From the NCBI RefSeq assembly GCF_013041605.1, contig NZ_JABEQC010000016.1:1-64000 (forward strand): a stretch of 64,000 nucleotides of DNA, read 5' to 3'. Position 1 is the first letter of the stretch. Each line of letters opens with the position of its first letter. The position numbers and the translations under genes are program-made. The notes under the pieces were generated by a model that was not told the origin of the DNA, did no database searches, and saw only the letters and a list, made by a program, of their open reading frames with translations. Origin of the DNA: Vibrio plantisponsor. Lineage in GTDB: Bacteria > Pseudomonadota > Gammaproteobacteria > Enterobacterales > Vibrionaceae. This document shows positions 51,714 to 60,786 of this stretch, in pieces.

Positions 51714-52447
51714 TCAACTTAACTAACATTCACAAACGCTTTGGCGATAGCGAAGTTCTCAAAGGCATCGATCTCTCTATTAATAAAGGAGAGATCATCG
51801 TCATTATTGGTTCAAGTGGTACAGGTAAATCAACGCTGTTGCGTTGTGTTAACTTCCTAGAGCAAGCTGACCAAGGCATCTTCAACATTGATGATGTCAC
51901 TGTTGATTGCCAAAACCATACAAAAGCGGAAGTGTTAGCACTTAGACGCAAAACTGGCTTTGTCTTTCAGAACTACGCCTTGTTCTCACATATGACAGCA
52001 AGACAAAACATCGCTGAAGGCTTGATTACGGTACAAGGCTGGAAAAAGAGCGATGCTTTAGCTCGTGCTCAACAGATACTTGATGATATTGGCCTTGGCG
52101 ACAAGGGAGACAGTTACCCTTCTGCGCTTTCTGGTGGTCAACAGCAACGAGTGGGTATTGGCAGAGCAATGGCACTGCAACCTGAGCTACTGCTGTTTGA
52201 TGAGCCAACATCTGCACTGGATCCTGAATGGGTTGGTGAAGTTCTTGCGCTGATGAAAAAACTCGCCACACAACATCAAACGATGTTAGTGGTTACTCAC
52301 GAAATGCAGTTTGCCAGAGAAGTCGCGGACAGAGTGATCTTCATGGCTGAAGGCAACATCATCGAACAAGGTTCTCCACAGGATATTTTTGGTAATCCAC
52401 AGGATCCTCGTTTAAAGAAATTCTTAAATATGGTTGGGATCGAATAA
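51710..52447 (+). CDS. polar amino-acid ABC transporter, ATPase
   Basis: A 245-residue ABC ATPase with Walker A GSSGTGKST (about 34-42), signature LSGGQQQRVGIGRA, Walker B LLLFDEPTSALDP and the H-loop VVTHEM. The ATG that begins MINLTNIHKRFG overlaps the permease stop; twelve in-frame upstream codons lie within the permease gene and are unlikely to be used. It ends the importer operon; the rpmH promoters start immediately after. Confidence 0.96.
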   Translation: MINLTNIHKRFGDSEVLKGIDLSINKGEIIVIIGSSGTGKSTLLRCVNFLEQADQGIFNIDDVTVDCQNHTKAEVLALRRKTGFVFQNYALFSHMTARQNIAEGLITVQGWKKSDALARAQQILDDIGLGDKGDSYPSALSGGQQQRVGIGRAMALQPELLLFDEPTSALDPEWVGEVLALMKKLATQHQTMLVVTHEMQFAREVADRVIFMAEGNIIEQGSPQDIFGNPQDPRLKKFLNMVGIE

Positions 52448-52453
52448 GGATCC

Positions 52454-52481
52454 TTGAGATTTTACCGAGACTCCGTATAAT
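52454..52481 (+). promoter_or_regulatory. rpmH promoter 1
   Basis: TTGAGA, 16-base spacer, perfect TATAAT, beginning seven bases after the ATPase stop. The leader to rpmH would be about 210 bases. Confidence 0.75.
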
Positions 52482-52557
52482 CGCCCGACCGGAAAAACCG
52501 AAGCCTCGATTTCTTAGTAATTTGAGAAACTGAATGGGACTTCGGCAAACCCAATCA

Positions 52558-52586
52558 TTGACACCTTTTGTGACAGTGATTACAAT
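52558..52586 (+). promoter_or_regulatory. rpmH promoter 2
   Basis: Perfect TTGACA, 17-base spacer, TACAAT. It is the stronger of two promoters in the 250-base rpmH leader and is followed by a GCCTCT-TTGTTG-AGAGGC hairpin just downstream of the start point. Confidence 0.82.
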
Positions 52587-52699
52587 TCCGCCTCTTTGTT
52601 GAGAGGCGTCGGATAGTCCTTTCTTTATATAAAGAGAAGACACAAAGCCCACGCCGGGTTTAACAAACCTAAAAACTACTGATCAGTAAGGTATTTACA

Positions 52700-52837
52700 A
52701 TGAGCAAACGCACTTTTCAACCTACAGTTCTAAAGCGCAAGCGTACTCACGGTTTCCGTGCTCGCATGGCGACAGCGAACGGTCGTAAAGTAATTAATGC
52801 ACGTCGTGCAAAAGGCCGTAAGCGCCTTTCAAAATAA
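52700..52837 (+). CDS. rpmH: 50S ribosomal protein L34
   Basis: A 45-residue, extremely basic protein (MSKRTFQPTVLKRKRTHGFR at the start, AKGRKRLSK at the end), one residue shorter than E. coli L34. It is too short for many gene callers. Transcribed from two promoters, it leads the rpmH-rnpA-yidD-yidC-mnmE-mioC run. The ribosome site is AAGG at 52688. Confidence 0.98.
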   Translation: MSKRTFQPTVLKRKRTHGFRARMATANGRKVINARRAKGRKRLSK

Positions 52838-52850
52838 TCCTTAAATTATT

Positions 52851-53207
52851 TTGAGTACGTACGCATTCAATCGGGAGTTACGCTTGTTAACTCCCGAGCA
52901 TTATAAAAATGTCTTTCAGCAAGCTCATCGAGCTGGCTCTCCTCATTTCACAATCATTGCCCGCAACAATAATCTTTCTCACCCTCGTTTAGGTTTAGCT
53001 GTTCCAAAAAAACAAATTAAAACTGCCGTCGGTCGTAACCGCTTTAAGCGTTTATCTAGAGAAAGTTTTCGTCTTCAACAGCACAAACTTCCTAATAAAG
53101 ATTTTGTTGTAATAGCGAAAAATAGCGCGCAGTATTTGAGCAATGAAGAACTATTTACTTTGTTCGAAAAGTTATGGCAACGCCTATCTCGCCCTTCACG
53201 TGGATAG
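52851..53207 (+). CDS. rnpA: ribonuclease P protein component
   Basis: Basic cofactor of RNase P RNA in tRNA 5' maturation. The 118-residue protein (E. coli 119) has the RNA-binding RNR-type motif GRNRFKRLSRESFR (about 60-73). The start is TTG with no clear Shine-Dalgarno, 13 bases after rpmH, which is consistent with the known low translation of rnpA relative to rpmH. The yidD ATG lies 34 bases inside its 3' end. Confidence 0.96.
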   Translation: MSTYAFNRELRLLTPEHYKNVFQQAHRAGSPHFTIIARNNNLSHPRLGLAVPKKQIKTAVGRNRFKRLSRESFRLQQHKLPNKDFVVIAKNSAQYLSNEELFTLFEKLWQRLSRPSRG

Positions 53208-53431
53208 CCATTGGTTTAGTAAAACTTTACCAATGGACTATTAGTCCGCTTATCGGCCCTCGCTGCCGGTTTACTCCAACCTGTTCCTCATATGCGATAG
53301 AAGCTCTGAGAGTTCACGGTTTTGTAAAAGGGTGTTGGTTATCTGGCAAACGTCTATTAAAATGCCACCCTTTGAATGAAGGCGGGTTTGACCCCGTTCC
53401 ACCGATCCAAAAACACGACAGAGATAATTAA
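53174..53431 (+). CDS. yidD: membrane protein insertion efficiency factor YidD
   Basis: An 85-residue protein, the E. coli length, with an N-terminal amphipathic/hydrophobic segment (WIAIGLVKLYQWTISPLIG) and conserved Cys-rich RCRFTPTCSSYAIEAL and CHPLNEGGFDPVP. It helps YidC insert membrane proteins. It overlaps rnpA by 34 bases, and yidC begins two bases after its stop. Confidence 0.97.
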   Translation: MATPISPFTWIAIGLVKLYQWTISPLIGPRCRFTPTCSSYAIEALRVHGFVKGCWLSGKRLLKCHPLNEGGFDPVPPIQKHDRDN

Positions 53432-53433
53432 CG

Positions 53434-55056
53434 ATGGATTCTCAACGTAATATCCTGTTAATCGCTTTGGCTCTGGTTTCTTTTTTACTCTTCCAACAAT
53501 GGCAAGTAGCTAAGAATCCAGCTCCGCAAGCGGTTGAACAGGCTCAATCAGGCAATACAGTACCTGCACCATCATTTGCAGATGAGTTTGACCCAGCACC
53601 ATCTCAAACTAGTGCTGTTGCAAAAACGATTACCGTTACTTCAGATGTACTAACTCTGTCGATTGACACAGTTGGCGGTGATGTTGTTTCTGCAAAACTT
53701 AATCAATATGCAGAAGAACTAGATTCAGAGACTCCATTCCAACTACTTAAAAATGAGCAAGGACACCAGTTTATTGCTCAAAGTGGCTTGATCGGTCCTC
53801 AAGGTATCGACCTAAGCAGCACGACTCGTCCAAATTATCATGTTGATGCTGACAGCTACACGCTAGCAGACGGTCAAGACGAACTTCGCGTTCCCATGAC
53901 TTATTCAGCAAACGGTATCGAGTACACCAAAACGTTCATCATCAAACGCAACAGCTATGCGATCGATGTTGAATTCAACGTTGTTAACCACTCTGGCAGC
54001 AACGCAACTATGGGTATGTACGCGCACCTACGTCAAAATCTACAAGATTCTGGCGGTAGCCTAGCAATGCCAACTTACCGTGGCGGCGCATACTCAAGTG
54101 AAGATACTCGTTACAAAAAGTACAGCTTCGACGATATGCAAGATCGTAACCTGTCTATCAACCTACCAAACGGTACTGGTTGGGCAGCGATGATCCAACA
54201 CTACTTCGCAACAGCGTGGATTCCACGTAACGAACCTGGTACTAACATCTACTCTCGTATTATCGGTAACTTAGGTGATATCGGTATTCGTATGCCAAAC
54301 AAAACTCTGGCGGATGGTACTCAAGAAACCTTCACATCAACGCTATGGGTTGGTCCAAAACTGCAAGATGAAATGGCAGCGGTAGCACCAAGCCTAGACC
54401 TTGTAGTGGATTACGGTTGGTTATGGTTCATTGCAAAACCTCTACACTCACTGCTTTCGTTCATTCAAGGCATCGTAGTGAACTGGGGTCTAGCAATCAT
54501 GTGTCTAACTTTCATCGTTCGTGGTGCTATGTACCCACTAACGAAAGCTCAGTACACATCAATGGCGAAAATGCGCATGCTGCAACCTAAACTGCAAGCA
54601 ATGCGTGAGCGTATTGGCGACGACCGTCAACGCATGAGCCAAGAGATGATGGAACTGTACAAGACAGAGAAAGTAAACCCACTTGGTGGCTGTTTACCAA
54701 TCTTCCTACAGATGCCAATTTTCATCTCGCTATACTGGGCACTGATGGAATCTGTTGAACTACGTCACTCACCATTCTTTGGTTGGATTCATGACTTGTC
54801 AGCACAAGACCCATACTACATCCTACCTCTATTAATGGGTGCAAGTATGTTCATGATCCAGAAGATGAGCCCAACGACAGTTACTGATCCAATGCAACAA
54901 AAGATCATGACTTTCATGCCGGTGATGTTCACATTCTTCTTCCTGTTCTTCCCTTCAGGTCTGGTTCTTTACTGGTTGGTATCGAACGTCGTGACTCTGA
55001 TTCAGCAGACTTTGATTTACAAAGCGCTAGAGAAGAAAGGCTTACACTCCAAGTAA
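53434..55056 (+). CDS. yidC: membrane protein insertase YidC
   Basis: Inserts and folds inner-membrane proteins alone or with SecYEG, including F0 subunits. The 540-residue protein (E. coli 548) has an N-terminal membrane anchor (NILLIALALVSFLLFQQWQV), a large periplasmic domain (about 60-340), and the conserved Oxa1 core with GWLWFIAKPLHSLL, MYPLTKAQYTSMAKMRMLQP and GGCLPIFLQMPIFISLYWAL. GAGATAATTAACG precedes the ATG. A terminator separates it from mnmE. Confidence 0.98.
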   Translation: MDSQRNILLIALALVSFLLFQQWQVAKNPAPQAVEQAQSGNTVPAPSFADEFDPAPSQTSAVAKTITVTSDVLTLSIDTVGGDVVSAKLNQYAEELDSETPFQLLKNEQGHQFIAQSGLIGPQGIDLSSTTRPNYHVDADSYTLADGQDELRVPMTYSANGIEYTKTFIIKRNSYAIDVEFNVVNHSGSNATMGMYAHLRQNLQDSGGSLAMPTYRGGAYSSEDTRYKKYSFDDMQDRNLSINLPNGTGWAAMIQHYFATAWIPRNEPGTNIYSRIIGNLGDIGIRMPNKTLADGTQETFTSTLWVGPKLQDEMAAVAPSLDLVVDYGWLWFIAKPLHSLLSFIQGIVVNWGLAIMCLTFIVRGAMYPLTKAQYTSMAKMRMLQPKLQAMRERIGDDRQRMSQEMMELYKTEKVNPLGGCLPIFLQMPIFISLYWALMESVELRHSPFFGWIHDLSAQDPYYILPLLMGASMFMIQKMSPTTVTDPMQQKIMTFMPVMFTFFFLFFPSGLVLYWLVSNVVTLIQQTLIYKALEKKGLHSK

Positions 55057-55073
55057 GTTAATGATGAATCAGC

Positions 55074-55103
55074 AAAGGCGGCCAAAAGGTCGCCTTTTTG
55101 TTT
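55074..55103 (+). terminator. yidC terminator
   Basis: Stem AAAGGCGGCC / GGTCGCCTTT (one G-T pair), AAAA loop, T5-G-T6 tail, 17 bases after yidC. Confidence 0.9.
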
Positions 55104-55154
55104 TTTGCTGATTACAATGACGCTAATTCGAAATGTATTTAGGTAACAACCTTT

Positions 55155-56516
55155 ATGACAACTGATACCATCGTTGCTCAAGCAACAGCCCCTGGACGAG
55201 GCGGTGTAGGCATTATCCGTGTCTCAGGTCCAAAAGCGGCTCAGGTTGCTTTAGAAGTAACGGGACGAACGTTAAAACCGCGCTATGCGGAATACTTGCC
55301 TTTCAAAGATGAAAGCGGTCTGGAGCTTGACCAAGGCATTGCGCTTTACTTCCCTAACCCGAACTCATTTACTGGCGAAGACGTATTAGAACTGCAAGGC
55401 CATGGTGGTCCGGTAGTAATGGATATGCTGATTAAGCGTATTTTGAAAATTTCAGGCGTTCGCCCAGCACGGCCAGGTGAGTTTTCAGAGCGAGCATTCC
55501 TCAATGACAAAATGGATTTAACCCAAGCAGAGGCCATTGCAGACTTAATCGATGCCAGCTCTGAACAAGCGGCGAAATCGGCACTGCAATCTTTGCAAGG
55601 TCAGTTCTCACAACGTATCAACACGCTGGTGGAGTCACTTATTCACCTGCGTATCTATGTGGAAGCTGCGATTGACTTTCCAGAGGAAGAAATTGATTTC
55701 TTGGCCGATGGTAAAGTTGCCGCCGATCTGCAAGCGATTATTGATAACCTGAATGCTGTGCGTAAGGAAGCCAACCAAGGCGCTATTTTACGTGAAGGTA
55801 TGAAAGTCGTAATCGCTGGCCGACCAAATGCAGGCAAATCAAGCCTACTGAACGCCTTATCTGGTAAAGAGTCTGCCATTGTTACAGATATAGCTGGTAC
55901 CACTCGTGACGTTCTTCGTGAACATATCCATATAGACGGTATGCCGCTGCACATAATTGATACAGCTGGTCTGCGTGATGCTTCAGATGAAGTAGAAAAA
56001 ATCGGTATTGAGCGCGCTTGGGACGAAATAAAGCAAGCTGACCGAGTACTGTTCATGGTTGATGGCACCACAACAGATGCCACTAACCCTGAAGATATTT
56101 GGCCAGACTTCGTGGATCGTCTGCCAGACAACATGGGTATGACGGTTATTCGAAATAAAGTGGATCAAACAGGTGAAACGCTGGGCATTTGCCATGTGAG
56201 TACCCCAACATTGATCCGTCTTTCAGCGAAGACAGGCGAAGGTGTAGAAGCTCTGAGAACACACTTAAAAGAGTGTATGGGTTTCTCTGGTAACCAAGAA
56301 GGCGGCTTTATGGCGCGTCGTCGCCACTTAGAAGCTCTGGAACGTGCCGCAGAGCACCTAGACATAGGTCAGCAACAACTTGAAGGCTACATGGCTGGTG
56401 AAATCTTAGCGGAAGAACTGCGTATTACTCAGCAACACTTAAACGAAATTACCGGTGAATTCAGCTCAGATGATCTATTGGGCCGAATCTTCTCATCTTT
56501 CTGTATTGGTAAATAA
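55155..56516 (+). CDS. mnmE: tRNA modification GTPase MnmE
   Basis: With MnmG forms the enzyme that modifies wobble uridine 34 (cmnm5U/nm5U). The 453-residue protein (E. coli 454) has an N-terminal THF-binding domain (1-120), a helical region, and an inserted Ras-like G domain (about 215-375): G1 GRPNAGKSSLLN, G3 DTAG, G4 NKVD. The C-terminus ends in the invariant CIGK. Its partner MnmG is encoded on the other side of oriC. mioC follows after 11 bases. Confidence 0.98.
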   Translation: MTTDTIVAQATAPGRGGVGIIRVSGPKAAQVALEVTGRTLKPRYAEYLPFKDESGLELDQGIALYFPNPNSFTGEDVLELQGHGGPVVMDMLIKRILKISGVRPARPGEFSERAFLNDKMDLTQAEAIADLIDASSEQAAKSALQSLQGQFSQRINTLVESLIHLRIYVEAAIDFPEEEIDFLADGKVAADLQAIIDNLNAVRKEANQGAILREGMKVVIAGRPNAGKSSLLNALSGKESAIVTDIAGTTRDVLREHIHIDGMPLHIIDTAGLRDASDEVEKIGIERAWDEIKQADRVLFMVDGTTTDATNPEDIWPDFVDRLPDNMGMTVIRNKVDQTGETLGICHVSTPTLIRLSAKTGEGVEALRTHLKECMGFSGNQEGGFMARRRHLEALERAAEHLDIGQQQLEGYMAGEILAEELRITQQHLNEITGEFSSDDLLGRIFSSFCIGK

Positions 56517-56527
56517 AGCGGAGCACT

Positions 56528-56965
56528 ATGATCCATATAATTACGGGTAGCACCCTTGGCGGTGCAGAATACGTGGGTGATCATCTCAGTGATTTACTTC
56601 AAGATCAGTCATTGGAAACAACCATCCACAACCAACCTGCGCTTGAAGAAATTCCAGCAGACGGTACTTGGATAATCGTCACCTCGACTCATGGTGCTGG
56701 AGATTATCCAGATAACATTCAGCCTTTTATCGCTGCATTACAAAATACACCACCAAGAACCAACAACTTAAAGTTTGCGGTTGTTGCGATTGGCGATTCA
56801 AGCTATGACACCTTTTGTGCCGCAGGCAAGCATGCTCATGTACTGCTTGAGGATATCGGTGCAACTCCGCTATCAGAGTGCTTCACTATCGATATTCAAG
56901 AGCATCCGGTTCCTGAAGATGCAGCAGAAGAGTGGCTACAAAGCATCATCCACCAGCTTAAATAA
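56528..56965 (+). CDS. mioC: flavodoxin-like protein MioC
   Basis: A 145-residue FMN-binding flavodoxin (E. coli 147), implicated in biotin synthase electron transfer. The FMN phosphate loop is TGSTLGGAEYVG at the N-terminus and the isoalloxazine regions are STHGAGDYP and GDSSYDTFCAAGK. AGCGGAGC precedes the ATG. It reads toward oriC, as in E. coli, but a terminator lies between, so replication-affecting read-through should be limited. Confidence 0.96.
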   Translation: MIHIITGSTLGGAEYVGDHLSDLLQDQSLETTIHNQPALEEIPADGTWIIVTSTHGAGDYPDNIQPFIAALQNTPPRTNNLKFAVVAIGDSSYDTFCAAGKHAHVLLEDIGATPLSECFTIDIQEHPVPEDAAEEWLQSIIHQLK

Positions 56966-56986
56966 GCACAGAATCGACATGAAAGG

Positions 56987-57008
56987 GCAGCGGAAACGCT
57001 GCTTTTTT
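56987..57008 (+). terminator. mioC terminator, insulating oriC
   Basis: GCAGCG-GAAA-CGCTGC followed by TTTTTT, a compact GNRA-loop terminator 21 bases after mioC and 75 before the first DnaA box. Confidence 0.94.
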
Positions 57009-57449
57009 ATGTTTGAAAGAAAATAAACTAAAAATCGAACTGTAAACTTATTCAATATTGATGCTATTTCAAACAAATCACTTGTGGATAACTACACATT
57101 TATCCGGTGATCAACCTATAGTTATCCCAATAACAACTTTGATCAGTTTAGGTGGGTGTGTATAAGTACCTATTTTGATCCCAGTTAATACGCAATAAGA
57201 TCATGTGTAGATCACAAGTTCTGATCCGTTAAAGATCCATGATCTTGTTGATCATTTTCCACTTATCCACAGAGATCGTCGATCCTAATAGTAAGAATAA
57301 TAAAAGATCTCTATATAAAGATCTTATATATATTAAGTTATCGGTAGTGACAGGAAAATATAGAAAAGCGATTTTCTAGACTTAGGAAAGAGGGTAGAAT
57401 ACGCCTCTTTTGTTTAACTCTTAATCTCATTGAATACCTGAGGTCGTTC
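57009..57449. other. oriC: oriC, chromosomal replication origin
   Basis: Between mioC and mnmG, as in E. coli. It contains DnaA boxes TGTGGATAA (57083-57091), TTATCCCAA (57122), TGTGTATAA (57157-57165, R2-like) and TTATCCACA (57263-57271, R1-like), plus weaker TTATCCGGT (57100) and TTATCGGTA (57338). Thirteen GATC sites lie between 57109 and 57323, far above chance and the signature of SeqA/Dam control. The AT-rich unwinding element with repeated GATCT and TATATA runs lies at 57300-57340 on the mnmG side, next to the R1-like box. Boundaries are approximate. Confidence 0.95.
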
Positions 57450-59345
57450 ATGCTTTATCACGAAACATTTGACGTCATTGTGGTTGGTGGCGGTCACGCA
57501 GGAACGGAAGCCGCTCTCGCAGCCGCACGTACAGGACAAAGTACGTTACTTCTAACGCACAATATTGACACGCTAGGACAGATGTCTTGTAACCCAGCGA
57601 TCGGTGGCATTGGTAAAGGCCACTTAGTTAAAGAAGTAGATGCTATGGGTGGTTTAATGGCGCAAGCTATTGACCATGCAGGTATTCAGTTCAGAACACT
57701 GAATGCTTCTAAAGGCCCAGCAGTTCGTGCAACTCGTGCACAAGCTGACCGAGCTTTATACAAAGCCTATGTTCGCAGCACACTGGAAAACACACCAAAT
57801 CTGACGCTTTTCCAACAAGCCGCAGATGATCTTATCGTCGAGAACGATCAAGTGCTGGGTGTAGTAACTCAAATGGGCGTTAAATTCCGCTCTAAATCGG
57901 TTGTGTTGACCGTTGGTACATTCCTTGGTGGAAAGATCCACATTGGTATGGAAAACTTCTCAGGCGGTCGTGCAGGCGATCCACCATCGATCGCTCTAGC
58001 GGATCGACTACGTGAATTACCTTTCCGAGTTGATCGCCTAAAAACGGGTACACCACCACGTATTGATGCAAACAGTGTCGATTTTTCTGTTCTGGAAGCT
58101 CAGCATGGTGACAATCCAACGCCTGTTTTCTCATTTATGGGTAAACGTGAGCAACATCCGCGTCAGATTCCTTGTTACATCACTCATACCAACGAGCAGA
58201 CACATGATGTGATTCGTTCTAACCTTGACCGCAGCCCTATGTATGCTGGAGTGATTGAAGGAATTGGTCCACGTTACTGTCCGTCTATCGAAGACAAAGT
58301 GATGCGTTTTGCTGATAAAAACAGCCATCAAATCTTTATCGAACCAGAAGGTTTGAACACGACTGAACTTTATCCAAACGGTATCTCCACCAGCTTACCT
58401 TTTGATGTACAAGTTCAAATCGTTCGTTCAATGAAAGGTTTTGAAAACGCACACATCGTTCGTCCTGGTTATGCGATCGAATACGATTTCTTTGATCCTC
58501 GTGATTTGAAGCAGACTTACGAAACTAAGTTTATCCAAGGTCTGTTCTTTGCTGGTCAAATTAACGGTACAACTGGTTACGAAGAAGCAGCTGCACAAGG
58601 TTTGATGGCTGGTCTGAACGCAAGTTTGTACAGCCAAGGCAAAGAAGGTTGGAGCCCACGTCGCGATCAAGCCTATATGGGCGTGTTGATCGACGATCTA
58701 TCTACCATGGGTACTAAAGAGCCATACCGCATGTTTACTTCGCGTGCTGAATACCGTTTGTTGCTGCGTGAAGATAACGCTGATCTTCGTTTAACGGAAA
58801 AAGCGCGCGAACTTGGTCTTGTTTGTGATGAGCGTTGGGCTCGTTTCAATCAGAAGATCGACAATATGGAAAAAGAACGTCAACGCCTAAAAGAGACTTG
58901 GATGAACCCGAACTCAAAAGGTATTGAGGCTCTAAACGCGCTTTTGAAAACACCAATGTCACGTGAAGCGAGTGGTGAAGATCTACTACGTCGTCCAGAA
59001 GTGGATTACGATGCGCTTGTTTCTCTTCCTGAATTTGGTCCTGCGCTTGAAGATGCTGAAGCCGCTGAACAAGTGGAAATTCAAGTTAAGTACGAAGGGT
59101 ATATCGAGCGTCAAAAAGACGAGATCGAGAAATCTCTGCGTCACGAAAATACCAAATTGCCAGCGGATCTTGATTACAAGCAAGTTAAAGGTCTGTCGAA
59201 CGAGGTAGTCTTGAAGCTCAACGCAGCTAAACCTGAAACGGTTGGCATTGCGTCACGTATCTCTGGTATTACTCCTGCTGCGATCTCTATCTTGTTGGTT
59301 CACTTGAAAAAACAAGGCATTTTGAAGAAAGGAGAGGCGGCTTAA
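57450..59345 (+). CDS. mnmG: tRNA uridine-5-carboxymethylaminomethyl modification enzyme MnmG
   Basis: FAD- and NADH-dependent partner of MnmE. The 631-residue protein (E. coli 629) has the FAD loop VVGGGHAGTEAALAAARTG (about 12-30), the GGRAGDPPSIALADRL region with KTGTPPRID, and a C-terminal helical tRNA-binding domain (about 550-631). It begins 100 bases past the unwinding element, and its transcription moves away from oriC. rsmG overlaps its stop by one base (TAATG). Confidence 0.98.
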   Translation: MLYHETFDVIVVGGGHAGTEAALAAARTGQSTLLLTHNIDTLGQMSCNPAIGGIGKGHLVKEVDAMGGLMAQAIDHAGIQFRTLNASKGPAVRATRAQADRALYKAYVRSTLENTPNLTLFQQAADDLIVENDQVLGVVTQMGVKFRSKSVVLTVGTFLGGKIHIGMENFSGGRAGDPPSIALADRLRELPFRVDRLKTGTPPRIDANSVDFSVLEAQHGDNPTPVFSFMGKREQHPRQIPCYITHTNEQTHDVIRSNLDRSPMYAGVIEGIGPRYCPSIEDKVMRFADKNSHQIFIEPEGLNTTELYPNGISTSLPFDVQVQIVRSMKGFENAHIVRPGYAIEYDFFDPRDLKQTYETKFIQGLFFAGQINGTTGYEEAAAQGLMAGLNASLYSQGKEGWSPRRDQAYMGVLIDDLSTMGTKEPYRMFTSRAEYRLLLREDNADLRLTEKARELGLVCDERWARFNQKIDNMEKERQRLKETWMNPNSKGIEALNALLKTPMSREASGEDLLRRPEVDYDALVSLPEFGPALEDAEAAEQVEIQVKYEGYIERQKDEIEKSLRHENTKLPADLDYKQVKGLSNEVVLKLNAAKPETVGIASRISGITPAAISILLVHLKKQGILKKGEAA

Positions 59346-59974
59346 TGGATTTACGCGCTAAATTAGATTCGTTAATCGCCAAAACAGACTTAGACGTATC
59401 AGAAAAGCAACGTGAACAACTACTTGGTTATGTTGGACTGCTGAACAAGTGGAATAAAGCGTATAATCTTACATCGGTAAGAGACCCTGCGGATATGTTA
59501 GTGAAACATATCCTTGATAGCATTGTGGTGAGCCCTTACCTAAACGGTGAGCGCTTTATTGACGTTGGAACAGGACCTGGTTTACCTGGCATTCCTCTGG
59601 CCATCATGAATCCAGACAAGAGTTTTGTCTTACTGGATAGCTTGGGTAAACGTATTCGTTTTATTAAGCAAGTTCTGCATGAGCTAGGTATTGCTAACGT
59701 TGTTGCTGTTCAAAGCCGTGTTGAAGAGTTCGACCCGGAAGATGGTTTTGATGCAGTTCTGAGTCGAGCTTTTGCTTCTATGTCCGATATGGTTGAGTGG
59801 TGTCAGCACTTACCGCGCGCCAATTCAGGAGTGTTTTTTGCCCTCAAAGGACAATTGCCACAGGAAGAGATAAGCCTGTTACCTGAATGGTGTTCTGTGA
59901 CCGATGTCAAAGCTTTGAAAGTTCCAGAGTTAGAAGGCGAGCGTCATCTTGTAATCTTATCCCGAAAGGGATAA
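59345..59974 (+). CDS. rsmG: 16S rRNA m7G527 methyltransferase
   Basis: SAM-dependent methyltransferase of G527 in 16S rRNA; loss gives low-level streptomycin resistance. The 209-residue protein (E. coli 207) shows FIDVGTGPGLPGIPLAI (SAM motif, about 68-84), LLDSLGKRIRFI and SRAFASMSDMVEW. It starts in the mnmG stop codon overlap and is preceded by AGGAGAGGCGG. The parA start lies 15 bases beyond its stop, keeping the mnmG-rsmG-parA-parB order. Confidence 0.97.
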   Translation: MDLRAKLDSLIAKTDLDVSEKQREQLLGYVGLLNKWNKAYNLTSVRDPADMLVKHILDSIVVSPYLNGERFIDVGTGPGLPGIPLAIMNPDKSFVLLDSLGKRIRFIKQVLHELGIANVVAVQSRVEEFDPEDGFDAVLSRAFASMSDMVEWCQHLPRANSGVFFALKGQLPQEEISLLPEWCSVTDVKALKVPELEGERHLVILSRKG

Positions 59975-59988
59975 CAGCGAGGCATACC

Positions 59989-60762
59989 GTGGGTAAAATC
60001 GTAGCGATCGCCAACCAGAAAGGTGGCGTAGGAAAAACAACAACTTGTGTTAATTTAGCTGCTTCAATGGCAGCCACTAAACGTAAAGTTCTGGTAATAG
60101 ATCTTGACCCTCAGGGTAACGCCACAATGGCAAGTGGTGTAGACAAATACCAAGTCGATGCTACGGTTTACGAATTCTTGGTGGAAGACGCACCATTTGA
60201 AGACGTGGTATGCCGCAACACTGCTGGACACTATGACTTGATCGCTGCTAATGGCGATGTAACTGCTGCAGAAATCAAATTGATGGAAGTTTTCGCTCGC
60301 GAAGTCCGTCTAAAGAACGCTTTAGCAGCAGTTCGTGATAACTATGATTTCATCTTTATTGATTGTCCTCCTTCTTTAAACCTCCTTACAATCAACGCGA
60401 TGGCAGCAGCAGACTCTGTGTTAGTGCCAATGCAATGTGAGTATTTCGCATTAGAAGGTTTAACTGCGTTAATGGATACCATCAGCAAACTTGCTGCGGT
60501 AGTGAACGATAAATTGAAAATCGAAGGTTTGCTTCGCACCATGTACGACCCTCGTAACCGATTGGCCAACGAAGTTTCCGATCAGTTGAAAAAGCATTTT
60601 GGTAACAAAGTCTATCGTACCGTTATTCCTCGTAATGTCCGCCTCGCTGAAGCGCCTAGTCATGGTAAACCTGCCATGTATTACGATAAGTATTCCGCGG
60701 GTTCTAAAGCTTATTTAGCTTTAGCAGGAGAAATGCTTCGTCGCGAAGAAGTTATCGCTTAA
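59989..60762 (+). CDS. parA: chromosome partitioning ATPase ParA
   Basis: Walker-type ATPase that segregates and, in Vibrio chromosome 1, anchors the origin region. The 257-residue protein starts MGKIVAIANQKGGVGKTTT with the deviant Walker A at 9-17, Walker A' and B motifs in LVIDLDPQGNA and FIDCPPSLNLL. The start is GTG with GAGG six bases upstream; an open frame of 34 codons upstream overlaps rsmG and is not conserved. The protein has no long N-terminal extension, typical for chromosomal ParA. parB follows 24 bases downstream. Confidence 0.97.
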   Translation: MGKIVAIANQKGGVGKTTTCVNLAASMAATKRKVLVIDLDPQGNATMASGVDKYQVDATVYEFLVEDAPFEDVVCRNTAGHYDLIAANGDVTAAEIKLMEVFAREVRLKNALAAVRDNYDFIFIDCPPSLNLLTINAMAAADSVLVPMQCEYFALEGLTALMDTISKLAAVVNDKLKIEGLLRTMYDPRNRLANEVSDQLKKHFGNKVYRTVIPRNVRLAEAPSHGKPAMYYDKYSAGSKAYLALAGEMLRREEVIA

Positions 60763-60786
60763 CACAGAATAAAGGAATTCGTTTAC

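Noticed and set aside
55655..56134. 159-codon minus-strand frame inside mnmE
   Set aside because: Ser/Arg-rich product arising from the complementary strand of a conserved GTPase gene; no independent signals.
58954..58969. CACGTGAA in mnmG as a parS
   Set aside because: At least three mismatches in the flanking positions of the ParB consensus; explained by coding sequence.
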